Source: Endotrypanum monterogeii (lineage: Eukaryota; Euglenozoa; Kinetoplastea; Trypanosomatida; Trypanosomatidae). From it: a stretch of DNA of 64,000 bases. The notes below the pieces were generated by a model. The model searched no databases. It was not told the DNA's origin and saw nothing but the letters and a program-made list of their open reading frames with translations. The stretch is from positions 403,414-467,413 of the forward strand of contig CM007341.1 of assembly GCA_000333855.2 (NCBI GenBank), written 5' to 3'. This document shows positions 10,601-20,006 of the stretch, piece by piece. The first letter of the stretch is position 1. Every line of letters starts with the position of its first letter. The position numbers and the translations under genes were made by a program.

Positions 10601-11009
10601 GTCCTCGTCGCTGCAGCGAAGGTCCCGCAACTCTGCACTGGGTCGAGTTTCTCTCGCGGAGGGGGCTCACGGGCCAGTCAACGGTCGTTCGACCATACTG
10701 CACAGTGATGCCGATGCAAAGCAACCTGCAGCATGGAATTCCTTCTACAATCCAGACGTCTTGAGATCACTGAGGGAGCGCAGCACGAGTGACATAAACC
10801 GAGCATCACCAACAAGCGATGGAACCGATGCCAGTGCGGGAAGAGCGGCTCCTACAAGCAACCCTTCCGTTGGAGTGAAGAGAAGACAGTCGCATCCGGC
10901 GGCATCGTCGACCGCCTCCAAGAAGACATCGTCCCGTGCACACGCGGGTACTAGTCACGCCGCCCCCGCTTCGAACGCGGCCTCAGCGAAGCTGAAGCGC
11001 GACTCGTAG
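4614..11009 (+). CDS. Kinesin motor protein with FHA-like segment and long basic tail (2131 aa)
   Basis: ATP-driven microtubule motor. The motor domain occupies about residues 15-480. The P-loop GQTGSGKT is at 209-216, switch I NARSSRSH starts at 335, and switch II LVDLAGSE is at 370-377. All are intact, so ATPase activity is expected. After a short neck coil, residues about 700-785 resemble the C-terminal half of an FHA domain (VNGKSL, then LHHGDVV), the arrangement seen in kinesin-3 family motors. Coiled coils run from about 1080 to 1465. A helical, possibly globular segment follows at about 1480-1600. The last 500 residues are basic, Ser/Thr-rich and disordered, and contain about ten copies of a Phe/Leu-Ser/Thr-Arg motif (see findings). 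The ATG sits in ACCATGG context. The orphan subfamily and cargo are unknown. Confidence 0.95.
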   Translation: MGRLAAQGGYSDDGHIFVCVRVRDVPQSAACLTPTVNASMNTRASTVARKSMVREAQRICVSVVENVVVMHDPASVDDDATVAKDGNNVVQMLTDRATRTSADRPSRKTAGASSRTSSRRVVLGDRAAPVGSMAASPRLISTTTANYYEFDDCIASMEESQLLQMPLIRTSDFLQPPLNGTQEEVYRRTAMHAVDAAIEGINSCVFAYGQTGSGKTYTLFGDTAHMRRDPGVVPRTLDDLFVRLEALKQSYKSDKETEYSYNVHLSFYEIYQNEVFCLFSRQGPLHVQFVRDPVGKKETMIIHDLLQQAVSSAEKAYPMIEMGLRRRQTSETGMNARSSRSHAVLQIRVAQFRTSRCTREAVEHRATINLVDLAGSERQKTANTSGSSRTEGIQINQSLATLARVINDIASGAKFVNYRDSLLTMVLKDNLGGNSKTFMIANISPIALSYQESCATLTYAKAVRRIRNRPMVNKTFQTRANLLEQNMLLKQENERLKEQVEAWVRGLQGGRSHTAGVNLIASLPTGGDDMAQGISGSLLPPALMSQAVANEQCHSASVALPTHACNEVFLSATSSGLTSPLLISSHRRYTSVAGIGGSCVEDGVVCVSSLVKEKMEFPLSRVLDPLCSVKRSNTLHAKDEKGHGPQVPQKTLPKDSGAGYPKGADSDTVHVQDSVAEAAPKTAPGMDLGSLVLERVSQRSLEQRYYVYFDPPTSEEGFSRLIDVQVNGKSLRAKSRRELHHGDVVCAYLEDSAQGEAAAAATSGSFPTQSLISFHYVDLNAMSRSPGVTASGIATATLGQIAVSVDLPEDMEHLTLEGIKQLQRDNAKLLDLVREQAETINYHSAHTHVSMQTETLMAGISPLGSRGSVSPNPCPQESISSASPPSPAQARKVTVALEAFRRLSVSPSIHGGSVMPADLETDELFRRLGTQSQSQTRPSSGVFENRKPHRTAFPANAKLEALARRLAELEAGGRPQTPTTSTSSSSSTVSSRSSPSVSVSPSAERDCKLKASTGADADANNHEECGSMVRRCGQESIACVSSPSQARAISVQNHREGVVEARGGDEELELEPIGDGQRRIVYKNTEGARERFQAVVREREQFEYNLNLESLISDLRVRISELESRLRLSKDEMLEQQMSREGVESQRDALLGELAALQSENSALRTENASLEGFLARDEQALADAARIADEELERQIAVLADRNKALQTLARMWKQRTMKYIAMSYGAGKDDKDARSAKAAHLEAIPWDDLRAAETVAIAKRRLGGEDADTCSAEAVQTIEVFEKATAEENMRALEYALLHFDKENQRLLEKIQRIQAELDGYRDLIERLRMEKAHMERSLVDATDSTEEERRRMQQLLNSTNAQLEEAERNIKQTQSRLDDAVAMCDNNKRKAERNNELLLAQQKRTIEELEAELSRLQRDYAAKEEEVTTLTRYYEDREGLCGDSLTKSSQLHSRIEELVGDSMEDYETPNGYSVFPTGFEFSDEMASLIRICLRILLDRLKMELYVLNAHNLHKFELLINAVKARTEAHFHTFMHQLRDAVSQMSRRTVRPGGKWGLSESDVLSNLVDHRRRQVGDALNGLLIWYDHWDSAPKMEHVAYMELIRNADCIMQMARIVRRESSLNTNATSTSLMPIPGKNGSSDTSIISSSARRNDTTVKGSCKILSRLSSSVRQSNLARALNQSSGTPQRGTNARHEDVVGSSPAAAEETPAPFSRSATATALALSQNLIPFSRTATGTRGSGHQQPPAAHSESGLAFTRCPSGLPRRSAAAANAFSLSPQRQSSMATPLRPTNPATCGGSTTAAGMVATDATPVASTSAAAATRVNFSRMASTGVLPVSEADVAYVANTDVAEAVSISTYNFSRRMSSAAAIGAGAGAAADKSDRGRRQSHLFSRCQTAIPQTRDFLQEHQHQSQLFRQASAITIPSKTRADAGATGNRRRTNVNSTAGTFTRSMTHSTISKSTARTTRLSRRASGVPASLGALGGGSPRTQPSSSLQRRSRNSALGRVSLAEGAHGPVNGRSTILHSDADAKQPAAWNSFYNPDVLRSLRERSTSDINRASPTSDGTDASAGRAAPTSNPSVGVKRRQSHPAASSTASKKTSSRAHAGTSHAAPASNAASAKLKRDS
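9759..10540 (+). repeat. Repeated F-[ST]-R-x-x-[ST] motifs in the kinesin tail
   Basis: Within the disordered tail the motif recurs as FSRSAT (residue 1716), FSRTAT (1734), FTRCPS (1760), FSRMAS (1830), FSRRMS (1865), FSRCQT (1896), FRQAS (1920), FTRSMT (1954) and LSRRAS (about 1973). An LSRLSS precedes them near residue 1667. The codons differ between copies, so this is conserved at protein level and is not a recent DNA tandem repeat. Confidence 0.7.
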
Positions 11010-11496
11010 GCACTGGAAAGGTGGTCGTAGGAGACTTATGCACCCACAATCGCTTTGACGATTCTTAGAGGTGGTGCACATCCATGCTACTGTGGTTGTT
11101 TGAAAATGTTTTTTTTTCCAGAGGTATAAAGAGAGAGGGTGGTGACGCTCCCCCCCCCCTCCAAAAAAAAAAAAGAGAAAGAAGGGGCGGGGAAGAGGAG
11201 GGAGTAGTTCTCCCAGTTACTGTGATGATAACAGGCGCCTTGTGCCACCTTCTTTCCTACTCATACAGGAGCATCGCCCCCTTTGGCAAGACATATTTAG
11301 ATTTTTTCTCCTCTTCACTTTTTTTTTTTGTTTTCTTGCTCAACTCCTTCACTCGAAGTTGTGCAAGAAAAAAAAGGTTATTTTTTTTTCATTTTCACTC
11401 CCGTTTTCGTTTGCGTATGTGTAGTGTATATATTCATTTTTTTTTTTTGTTTGACCCCCCCCCCCCCCTTTCTCATAATGACAGAGTGTTACGTTG

Positions 11497-11598
11497 NNNN
11501 NNNNNNNNNNNNNNNNNNNNNNNNNNNNNNNNNNNNNNNNNNNNNNNNNNNNNNNNNNNNNNNNNNNNNNNNNNNNNNNNNNNNNNNNNNNNNNNNNN
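11497..11598. other. Assembly gap (102 N)
   Basis: A run of N lies between a C-rich tract and a pyrimidine-rich sequence preceding a (TA)n microsatellite. The missing length is unknown; low-complexity flanks probably stopped assembly. Confidence 0.98.
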
Positions 11599-11663
11599 TT
11601 ACCTCTCCCCTTTCGTCTTTCGTTACCCCTTACCCCCCTCCTACACCCGTCTTTTCCTCACAG

Positions 11664-11704
<41 letters not shown>

Positions 11705-11768
11705 CTAGTGTATATGAGTGCGTCTGTTTGTTTACTTGTGTATGCTCTTGTTTCCGCGCTTTTTAAAT

Positions 11769-11789
11769 CCTCTCCTCACTGAGGAGAGG
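11769..11789. repeat. Perfect 9-bp inverted repeat
   Basis: Arms CCTCTCCTC and GAGGAGAGG are separated by ACT, so transcript or DNA could form a tight hairpin. It lies in the kinesin-RPL9 spacer between two (TA)n blocks. One arm is purine and the other pyrimidine, so chance in a low-complexity spacer is a real alternative. Confidence 0.5.
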
Positions 11790-11933
11790 TCCTGTAGTTA
11801 GTACATACACCGATAAAACAAATATATATATGTTTTCCTCTCTCTTCCTGTACTTCTTTCCCCTGCCTTTTTTTATCCGTTGAATTTTAGAGACCGAAAC
11901 ACACAGTGAAACACACACACACACACACACAGA

Positions 11934-11971
<38 letters not shown>

Positions 11972-12659
11972 GTGTGTGTATGTGTACATCTAAAGTCAGT
12001 TTCTGTGACGTAAGGTTGTACATGTGTGCAGAGCTGCTTGTGTAACTAACTGTGAGACGAGGCACATGTGTCTGTTGGGATGAAAGTACTTGGTGTTTCT
12101 TATGTTTGTTTGCTCCCTCAATTTGTTGAATTTTCCCATCCCTTTTTTTTTGTTTGTTTGAGTAGGATTTTAAAGAAATATATATTTCGACTAGACGCAG
12201 GGTGCTGAATGGTTCTGTTCGTAAGTCTGGCAAGCCTCCTCCTTTTTCTTTCAACCAAGACTACACTTGCTATAGATTTATATTTTATTATGAATCTCGC
12301 GGTTCATCGTAACGAATCTCTCTCCATACGTCATGTCATGCTGGTATTTTATGATGCGTAGGAGTGCAAAGCAGTCTGCAGCGAGCATCATGTTGTGTCC
12401 CTGTCTTGCTCTCTCTCTCTCTCTCTCTGTGTTCCTTTCCCCTCGCTGCCAATATTCCGCCGATGGTTGCTTGTATTTTGCTTCCCGCTTGTGTCGTAGA
12501 CGAGGAAAGCGAGGGGGAGACGGGGTGGGTATGCGGAGTTCTTCCCAGAAGCGAAGTCCCCTATTGACCATCTTCAAGTCATACCTCCCTTTCACCCCCA
12601 AAGAAAATCAAGACACACACACACACACACATACATATGCAACACGAAATACATCTGAG

Positions 12660-12702
<43 letters not shown>

Positions 12703-13349
12703 AGCGACTTGAATGTGTGTTGGGTATGTAGAAGAAAGAAGATACGATTTTGGAATCTTCCCTCCGCCCTCCTTCCTCAGCTTTGGTTTCTTGTGATATC
12801 TCCCCCTCTTCTCCTTCTTTGAGTTATTCTTTATTCTCCGGGGGTAAGGAGGGGTGGTTGTTCTTTCCCCTTTGAGGAGCCAGATCATGCACTTGATGTG
12901 ACCCCCCCCTCCCCCCCCTCCTCTCTCTCTCTCTACGCATGGACCAGTATAGCGCTCGATGTGTATGCGTCTTCCAGGCGGTCTGTCTGCAAGACGATCT
13001 CTATCCTGCTCTTCATGCGCGTACACATATAATCCACTTATGTTCTTGATTCCTCTCCCCTTTGCTTTCTTACCCCTACCCCCTCACACCCGTCTTTTCT
13101 ACTGTCATAATTCCCCTCCCCTCCCCTCCCCTCCACCCTTCCACCTACGCGTACTTGGATTGTGTGAACCGTATCACATGGGGAAAAAAAAATCTTTCCT
13201 CCTCCTGTCGCCCTCCACGTGACAATCATATTCACAATTTTTTTTTTTTCTGTTTTCTTGCCGGTGCCTTTATCATTCATCACCTATTTAGTTGGACGTG
13301 AATCGCAACTCCCTCGTCCCCTCCTTTTTTTTCTTGTCAACACAAGAAA

Positions 13350-13922
13350 ATGGTCAAGGTCAAGAGCTTGTCCACCCTGCAAATCCCAGAGGGTGTGACC
13401 GTCGCCGTGAAGGGCCGCAAGGTCACTGTCACGGGCAAGCGCGGCACCCTCACGAAGGACTTGTCGCACCTGCAGCTGGATTTCCGCGTGGACAAGAAGA
13501 ACAGCACCTTCACGGCGATCCGCTGGTTTGGCTCCAAGATTCCGATTGCGTGCCTGAACACCACCAAGGCGCACGTTCAGAATATGATCACTGGTGTGAC
13601 GAAGGGCTACCGCTTCAAGGTGCGCTGCGCCTACGCCCACTTTCCCATCAACGTGTCCTTGGATGGCCAGAACATCGAGGTTCGCAACTTCCTGGGTGAG
13701 AAGCGTGTGCGCCGCCAGTTGGTGCCCAGCACCGTGAAGGTGTCCCAGACGGACCCGTCCAAGGTCAAGGATGAGTTCATCTTCGAGGGTAGTGATCTGG
13801 AGCAGGTGTCTCGCGAGGCCGCCCTCCTGCATCAGATGTGCCTGGTGAAGAACAAGGATATCCGTAAGTTCCTTGACGGCATCTACGTCCAGACTAAGAC
13901 CAACATCGAGGTCGCGGAATAG
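13350..13922 (+). CDS. 60S ribosomal protein L9 (uL6)
   Basis: Structural protein of the large cytosolic ribosomal subunit, near the sarcin-ricin and stalk region. The 190 residues match the usual eukaryotic length. The N-terminal half carries the uL6 pattern (IPEGVTVAVKGRKVTVTGKRG, partly shown), and the second half has the expected VNVSLDGQNIEVRNFLGEK-like and DLEQVSREAA segments. Full length, no defect. The start is the only sensible ATG. Codon use is strongly biased to C/G-ending codons, as for highly expressed trypanosomatid genes. It lies between the kinesin and the RPS23 pair on the same strand. Confidence 0.96.
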   Translation: MVKVKSLSTLQIPEGVTVAVKGRKVTVTGKRGTLTKDLSHLQLDFRVDKKNSTFTAIRWFGSKIPIACLNTTKAHVQNMITGVTKGYRFKVRCAYAHFPINVSLDGQNIEVRNFLGEKRVRRQLVPSTVKVSQTDPSKVKDEFIFEGSDLEQVSREAALLHQMCLVKNKDIRKFLDGIYVQTKTNIEVAE

Positions 13923-14951
13923 AGAGAGAGGAAGAGGGACCTGGAGCGTGTGTCCGGGAGCCTTTCAAACCCCCCCTTTTTCCCGCGTCGATGCGTACAC
14001 GATTGCTTGGGTTGGATGTCTTGTGGGAGCAGGTTGTGGTGCTAGGTCCTTGCAGGAATGTCACAGAGGGAAGCAAAGGGAGGGAGCATTGTCGAGTACG
14101 TGTTTTTGTGTGTGCGTAGATGTTTGTTTGCTTGCGTGTGTGTGTGTGTGTGTGTGTGTACGGTGGTTGGGGGGAAGGAGGTGAAAGAAATAAAATAGGA
14201 GAAGAGTGTTTGTGCTGTTACGCCTCCCGGATTTATTTCGTGTGCTCTCGCGTTGAGGATGTCTTAGCTTTCTGGGGATCATCTTCGCTCGAAAGTCATC
14301 ATAAACCCGCCCTCCCCCCCCATACACACACACACACACACACACACACGCAAACAAAGGCAGCGGATGCACGTCGCCCTTTTTTTTCGGCTCTGTATTT
14401 CCACACTTGTGTCAGCGTCAACAATCAACAGATAGAACACACACACACACACACCGGAAAAACCGTTACACATTTCGTTGCTCAAGTCTTCTCGGCTTGT
14501 GTGTTTGTGTGTTTGTGCATTCCGTCCTGATTTCTCTATTTCATTTCATTTTCTTTTAAAAATGCTTTCGACGATGGTGTACGGACATCCCAGCTTTCTT
14601 TCCTATCAATGGGTGTGCTTTCTCTCTCTTACACAGTCACGAGTGCGCAGCCGCACGCGTGTTTTGGGATACTGAGATGATACACCAGCCTCTCCGTCGT
14701 CGTTGCAATTTTTTTCTCCGTCTTAGGTTCAACCTCCTACAAAATCACAAACGGTGACAAAAAAAAGATGCGTACCCTTTGCTGAGGACGGCAGCGGAGG
14801 TGATGGAGGGTTAGACTCCGGACAAGGTGGAGGGGCCCATTTCAGCAGAGGGAGGCAGCGTTGCCCCCGTTAATGGACTCCGCGTGTTTTGAGTGAAATA
14901 TCCCCTTTGACTATTCCAGTTGCTTCCTCTCATTAGTTGAAGCCAATTGTG

Positions 14952-14982
<31 letters not shown>

Positions 14983-15169
14983 ATGTTAGCTCAATAAACA
15001 TATGCAGATACCACGGCTACGGCTCAGACTGTGATCCAACCTCTTGCATTTCTTTTCCCTCATTTCACTGCGCTTTTGCTTGCACTTACATTACTACCTG
15101 CACTTCTCTGTGTTGTGTCTGCCGCCTTCCTTCTTATCACCTCTGCAATCAATACACAACCACACACAT

Positions 15170-15212
<43 letters not shown>

Positions 15213-15356
15213 CATCAATATCATACATATATTTCCCTTTTTTTTCTTTTTGATGGCTGGGTGTATAAATCTCTTTTTACTTTGTATACGTGCGTCGCGC
15301 AGTCGTGACGAGAAGATACTTGAGTCAGTCGCCCCGTCTTACCCTCACTCCTGAAG
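13923..15356 (+). other. Intergenic spacer between RPL9 and RPS23 copy 1
   Basis: No gene is seen. It holds (GT)n at about 14137-14159, two (CA)n runs at about 14324-14350 and 14438-14453, (GT)n at about 14947-14974, and (CA)n with (TA)n at 15170-15212. The T-rich tract around 15237-15283 followed by AG at 15301-15302 is a plausible splice acceptor for RPS23. Confidence 0.6.
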
Positions 15357-15905
15357 ATGACGAAGACTAACGGTCAGAACGCAGCCCGTAAGCTGGTGCG
15401 CCTGCGCCGCCGCAACCGCTGGGCCGACAAGGGCTGGAAGCGCGCGCACACCTTCGTGGCCAAGAAGGCAAACCCTTTTGGAGGGTCGTCCCACGCCAAG
15501 GGCATCGTGCTGGAGAAGATCGGTGTCGGTGCCAAGCAGCCTAACTCCGCTATTCGTAAGTGTGTGCGTGTGCAGCTGATCAAGAACGACAAGAAGATCA
15601 TCGCGTTCGTGCCGAACGATGGTTGCCTGCACTTCATCGAGGAGAACGACGAGGTTCTGGTGTCTGGTTTCGGCCGTTCTGGTCACGCCGTCGGTGATAT
15701 TCCCGGGGTGCGCTTTAAGATCGTGAAGGTGTCGAGCGTCGGCCTGTACGCCCTCTACCGCCAGAAGAAGGAGAAGCCGCGTAACTAGAAACGAGCTAGA
15801 GACGCGTCTGTCCTGGTTTTGCGGCGCAGAATTCGAGGCCTGGCAGGGGGGACGGACGAGGGCGTGTGCATGAAGCTGTCCGCTGTGCTGTCGCGTGTGG
15901 GGATC
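15330..15905 (+). repeat. Tandem duplication unit, copy 1 (RPS23 with flanks)
   Basis: This 576-bp segment covers 27 bp upstream of the RPS23 ATG, the whole ORF and 117 bp of 3' UTR. It recurs almost exactly at 17034-17608. Only two differences are visible: T4 versus T3 in the ORF, and T15891 versus C17594 in the 3' UTR. The flanking sequences are unrelated, so the duplication edges are sharp. Confidence 0.9.
15357..15788 (+). CDS. 40S ribosomal protein S23 (uS12), intact copy
   Basis: Decoding-centre protein of the small cytosolic ribosomal subunit. 143 residues, the normal eukaryotic length. It starts [12 protein letters not shown] and has the basic [15 protein letters not shown] stretch. 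The invariant KQPNSAIRK loop at 60-68 contains Pro62, the residue hydroxylated in other eukaryotes. The end KKEKPRN is typical. It is complete, with high-expression codon bias. Trypanosomatids commonly carry several ribosomal-protein copies; here a second copy follows 1.7 kb downstream but is frameshifted in this sequence. Confidence 0.97.
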   Translation: MTKTNGQNAARKLVRLRRRNRWADKGWKRAHTFVAKKANPFGGSSHAKGIVLEKIGVGAKQPNSAIRKCVRVQLIKNDKKIIAFVPNDGCLHFIEENDEVLVSGFGRSGHAVGDIPGVRFKIVKVSSVGLYALYRQKKEKPRN

Positions 15906-16085
15906 CGAAAGTGCTGCGCAGGTGTATCTTGGTTTTGGTGTGGATGTGTGCCGGGGAGATTTCCAATCCAGTCGAGGACGAGATCCCTGGCTTGTGGAAG
16001 AAGAAGCAGCTGTGGGTGTTCTTGTGATGTGATGGGGGTAGCTTTGCTGACGTGAACGCTTCGGCAGCTAATCTGTGCGACACCC

Positions 16086-16118
<33 letters not shown>

Positions 16119-17060
16119 GTTCGCACGGTCATCTCTTCATGTGTTGTGCTCCTCATCGGTCTGTCAGCATGTGTTTCTTTCCTAATGAGACGTATAGTTG
16201 TAGACGAAGCGTATCGATACCCCTTTGTGCCCCACTCCTCACCGCACTCTCCATCCGGATCTTCAACAGCTGTTGGGGACCTCCTCGACAATTAGTCACT
16301 GTTTAGTTTTTTATGTTTTCCTCTCTACTTTCGATATTTTTCATGATTTGAAAAAAAAAATAACAAAAACATACATATATATATATATATATATGTATGT
16401 ATATAAAGGAAAAAGAAAACACACGCCTTCACTCAAGAGCAATAAAACAGTGTAGGATGCAGCCTCAGATGCAACCCAGTGCTTTCAATCTCGCTCGTTG
16501 TGTGCCGACACTTGTCTCGGTCTGCATCCATCGCTGTTGTTGTGTGTGTGACCGAGACACTAACATGTCTCTCTTCTTCCTCAGCTGTCGCCGCTGCACT
16601 TCTGGAACAGCAACGCGCACACGCGTCTCGCCTGTGAATCTTTAAGGCACGTGCTGCTCCCACTCGGGTAATGCTCTCCGTTGCTTTTCATGCGGGACCG
16701 TTGACTGTTTCTTTGCGCATCGATTCATTCCTCCTTCGTAGGATCGATGACGGCGGTGGTGAGCATGAACAGCAAGGAAATACAGTGTTACGAACAGAGT
16801 GGCCTAAGTTTTGTGTCTATCTTGCGGCACGTATGTGCGTCTCTTCCCATCTGGTACAAACCAATTCATATTTCCTCCTGCTTCTTATCCTTCTCTATCG
16901 CTGGCGTACGCGCATATGACCGGTCTCGCTTTCGCAACGTTTGCATTGCCTGCTTTTTCCACGCGTGTCCTCTCGCTCACACGCTCAAAACATACATCAA
17001 ATATACCTCTCCCTTTATGTTTGAAGGAAACAGCGCCCCGTCTTACCCTCACTCCTGAAG
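15789..17060 (+). other. Spacer between the two RPS23 copies
   Basis: The first 117 bp belong to the duplicated 3' flank. The rest is unique: (CA)n at about 16096-16118, an A-tract with (TA)n at 16350-16402, and mixed sequence with no supported ORF. Pyrimidine-rich sequence near 17000-17020 followed by AG at 17025-17026 could be the acceptor for copy 2. Confidence 0.55.
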
Positions 17061-17608
17061 ATGACGAAGACTAACGGTCAGAACGCAGCCCGTAAGCTGG
17101 TGCGCCTGCGCCGCCGCAACCGCTGGGCCGACAAGGGCTGGAAGCGCGCGCACACCTTCGTGGCCAAGAAGGCAAACCCTTTGGAGGGTCGTCCCACGCC
17201 AAGGGCATCGTGCTGGAGAAGATCGGTGTCGGTGCCAAGCAGCCTAACTCCGCTATTCGTAAGTGTGTGCGTGTGCAGCTGATCAAGAACGACAAGAAGA
17301 TCATCGCGTTCGTGCCGAACGATGGTTGCCTGCACTTCATCGAGGAGAACGACGAGGTTCTGGTGTCTGGTTTCGGCCGTTCTGGTCACGCCGTCGGTGA
17401 TATTCCCGGGGTGCGCTTTAAGATCGTGAAGGTGTCGAGCGTCGGCCTGTACGCCCTCTACCGCCAGAAGAAGGAGAAGCCGCGTAACTAGAAACGAGCT
17501 AGAGACGCGTCTGTCCTGGTTTTGCGGCGCAGAATTCGAGGCCTGGCAGGGGGGACGGACGAGGGCGTGTGCATGAAGCTGTCCGCTGTGCTGCCGCGTG
17601 TGGGGATC
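17034..17608 (+). repeat. Tandem duplication unit, copy 2
   Basis: Second copy of the RPS23 segment found at 15330-15905, with a one-base deletion in the ORF and one substitution in the 3' UTR. Near-identity indicates recent duplication or ongoing gene conversion. Confidence 0.9.
17061..17491 (+). pseudogene. 40S ribosomal protein S23, second copy, frameshifted
   Basis: Identical to the first RPS23 copy except for one missing T: four T at 15476-15479 are three T at 17180-17182. Translation from the ATG leaves the family after residue Pro40 and stops at codon 74. The remaining family sequence, from about codon 50 to the normal KPRN end, continues in another frame to 17491. Everything else, including the 3' UTR, is preserved. 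Recent decay and a consensus error in a short homopolymer are both possible. I favour a sequencing or assembly error, because no other coding change has accumulated. Confidence 0.8.
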
Positions 17609-18187
17609 TGCTTCTCTTATCTCCAACGATTCACTGTAGCACCTTGACACTTGAACACGCCATGTGTGTCGTCCGCAGCTGTCGTACATATGCGCCACTT
17701 TCGTGTGTGTTTTCTCAACCTTTTTTTTTTCCTGACGAAGTTGAGGGAGGGAAGGGGGCGAGGGCGGGTGGGTAGAGGTGGCGGTGGCGATGTATCATCA
17801 TCTCCTCTTCACCCCCTTCTCCCTCCCCTCTTCCTCGTTCCTCCTTTTCGTTTTTCGTTTTTATTTATTTATGATTTAATCCTTCTACTACACTCAAAAA
17901 AAAAAAATGAGCGAAGAATAGAGGGTACAACTGTATCTTTGTATCCGTTCTTCGCCCCTCCCCCTACCTCCCCTGGGATCTTGTCGTGTGTGCGCGGATA
18001 TCGACCAACCAAAACATACAAGACCAGGCGATGTTTTCCTTCCTGATTCACTCAACTGTTCGCCTCATCCCCCCACTGCCCTCCTTTGCTCTATCTCTTC
18101 CTCATTTTGTATCTGCACGCACTCAAGTCATTTTCTCTCACCGAGTCGAACACGTGTGTGTATACAAACGCATATACACACCCAGAC

Positions 18188-18225
<38 letters not shown>

Positions 18226-19316
18226 CCAAGGGTACCGACAAACATTTTTAGAGGGGCATTTGAAAGGGTACTACCAGAGAGAAACACAGCGAACAGACGC
18301 TCACGCACACACATACCTCTCCCCCCTCCCTCCCCGCGCGCACACGCAGACGGTCATAACTGGGGTGGCATCATCATCTTTATCCCGCCGTTCTCCTCAT
18401 CCCCCCCCCCCTCATCTCTCGGAACTTTTTTTTTTTTCTGTTCCTTCCTTTTTTTTCTTAAGTCGCCCCTCTGCCTTTTTTATCCCAAAGGAGCCCTCCG
18501 CCTAGTGGCGAAGAGAGAGACTGAGGGCAGATAGGGTCGAACATTTTCGAGGTCCTCCCACCCCTTCTCCTCCTTTCCCTACCGCGAGGACTATACCCAG
18601 CGCAACCACTTCCACATTAAGGGCACCTTTTGAGTTACCACATCAGTGGCTTATATATATTTCTGAGCACCTCCTTTTTTTAAAATATCCCCGTGCTTCG
18701 CTTTGCTACAAATATCTGCAATTTGTCATCTAAATTGTTTTGTCGCCACGCCATTCCCCTCTCCCCGTCCCACTTTTCATCCTTACCGCTGTCACTGTTG
18801 TTGTTGTTGTTGTTGCCGCCCCACTTTTTTTTTTTTTCCAGATCAGCTCAAACTGAATTTTTTTTTTTTCGTTGGTGTGTCCTTCATCTTTTCCTTCTCC
18901 CATCCCCTGACAGATTTCCTGAAATATTCTCACTCCTATCCACACGTCGTCAACTGGGAGAACAGCAGAAAAGCATTGTCCCCCTAGAAGTAAAAAAAAG
19001 AACACCGAAAGAGGAGATTTCTTCTGTAACTTCGGCAGAACACATCTTCACCATCTTCCCTCTTCCTCCAATCCCTCTACCCCGGGGGATATATTTGTGC
19101 CATACACACAAGCTATTCGTTGGCAGTTGTGGGATATCAAAACCATCGTCCAGGACTCCATCTTGTCTTCATTTTTTTTCTTGACCACTGATCTAGTCGC
19201 ACGCGCGCGTGTGTGTGTGTGTCGGGGGGAGGGGACGAGAGAGAAGCGCGTGATTTGTTCTTCAGGTGCCGCTGGTGTTGCTATTGCTGCTGTTGTTCCT
19301 GCTGCTGCTTTTCCCC

Positions 19317-19351
<35 letters not shown>

Positions 19352-20006
19352 CTCCTAGGTTTCAACAGGCGTGTGCGCGCGGAGGAAAGGTGGCAAGCGC
19401 AGGTGGATTATTCATATCAATCACCACCTCTTTCTTTTTGTTGTGGTGCAATTTCTCGTTCTCGTAAGGAAGGATCCCGGACTTGTGACTGTGGTTGCCC
19501 AAGTAGCTACTTGAAGGGTTTATCGGTTAGTATTCCTCTTCTGGAGGAGATTGCCTGGGTGCAAAAAAGGCGTGGCATATATATTGCTCAGGTCTTGGGT
19601 GGTAGGCCAGAGCACACCAGAAAAATCTGTGTCTCTGTGTCTGTGTGGGTGTGTGCGGCGGTTACATAGTGATTTATTTTTGAACGACTACGCTGATCAG
19701 GGCAAGTGAGAGGGGGGGGGTATTTTTTTCTTGTTACACAGCAGGGTAAGCGAGTCAACTCGTTGGCAGGGGGTCGGTTGTCCCTTCCTCTCTTTCCCCC
19801 TTTTCTAAGTGCTGTATATTTTATCTGGATAGGAGAAACACGTAAAGTCCTTCCCCCCCTCTCCGAAAAGAAGCGAGGAAGATTCAGAAAAAGCGAAATA
19901 TACATAAACACACGTCTGCAGACGGATCCCGTGTGGGGCTAAAGAGAATCGAGGGAGAAGAAGAATAAAGAGAAGGGAAGCCAGATATATATATAAAAAA
20001 AACGTG
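17492..20006 (+). other. Intergenic spacer between RPS23 copy 2 and CRK1
   Basis: No gene is supported over 2.5 kb. Contents include (TA)n at about 18193-18222 and 19321-19350, repeated C/T tracts, and T runs of 10-12. A T/C-rich tract at about 19780-19806 followed by AG at 19808-19809 is the likely trans-splice acceptor of CRK1, giving a 5' UTR near 200 nt. A short (TA)n-A8 sits directly before the start codon. Confidence 0.55.

Larger units (their letters stand above)
11010..13349 (+). other. Intergenic spacer between kinesin and RPL9, with assembly gap
   Basis: No gene is supported. It contains long C and T runs, (TA)n at about 11669-11703, (CA)n at 11911-11930 with (TA)n at about 11938-11968, (CT)n near 12409-12428, and (CA)n and (TA)n at about 12614-12700. 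A T-rich tract at about 13239-13261 followed by AG at 13290-13291 is the likely trans-splice acceptor for RPL9. Confidence 0.6.

Noticed and set aside
9683..10724. Antisense ORFs of 171 and 166 aa opposite the kinesin tail
   Set aside because: Shadow frames of a GC-rich coding sequence; no recognisable motif.
18693..19184. 163-aa ORF and other Ser/Phe/Leu-rich frames in the RPS23-CRK1 spacer
   Set aside because: Low-complexity translation of C/T tracts.
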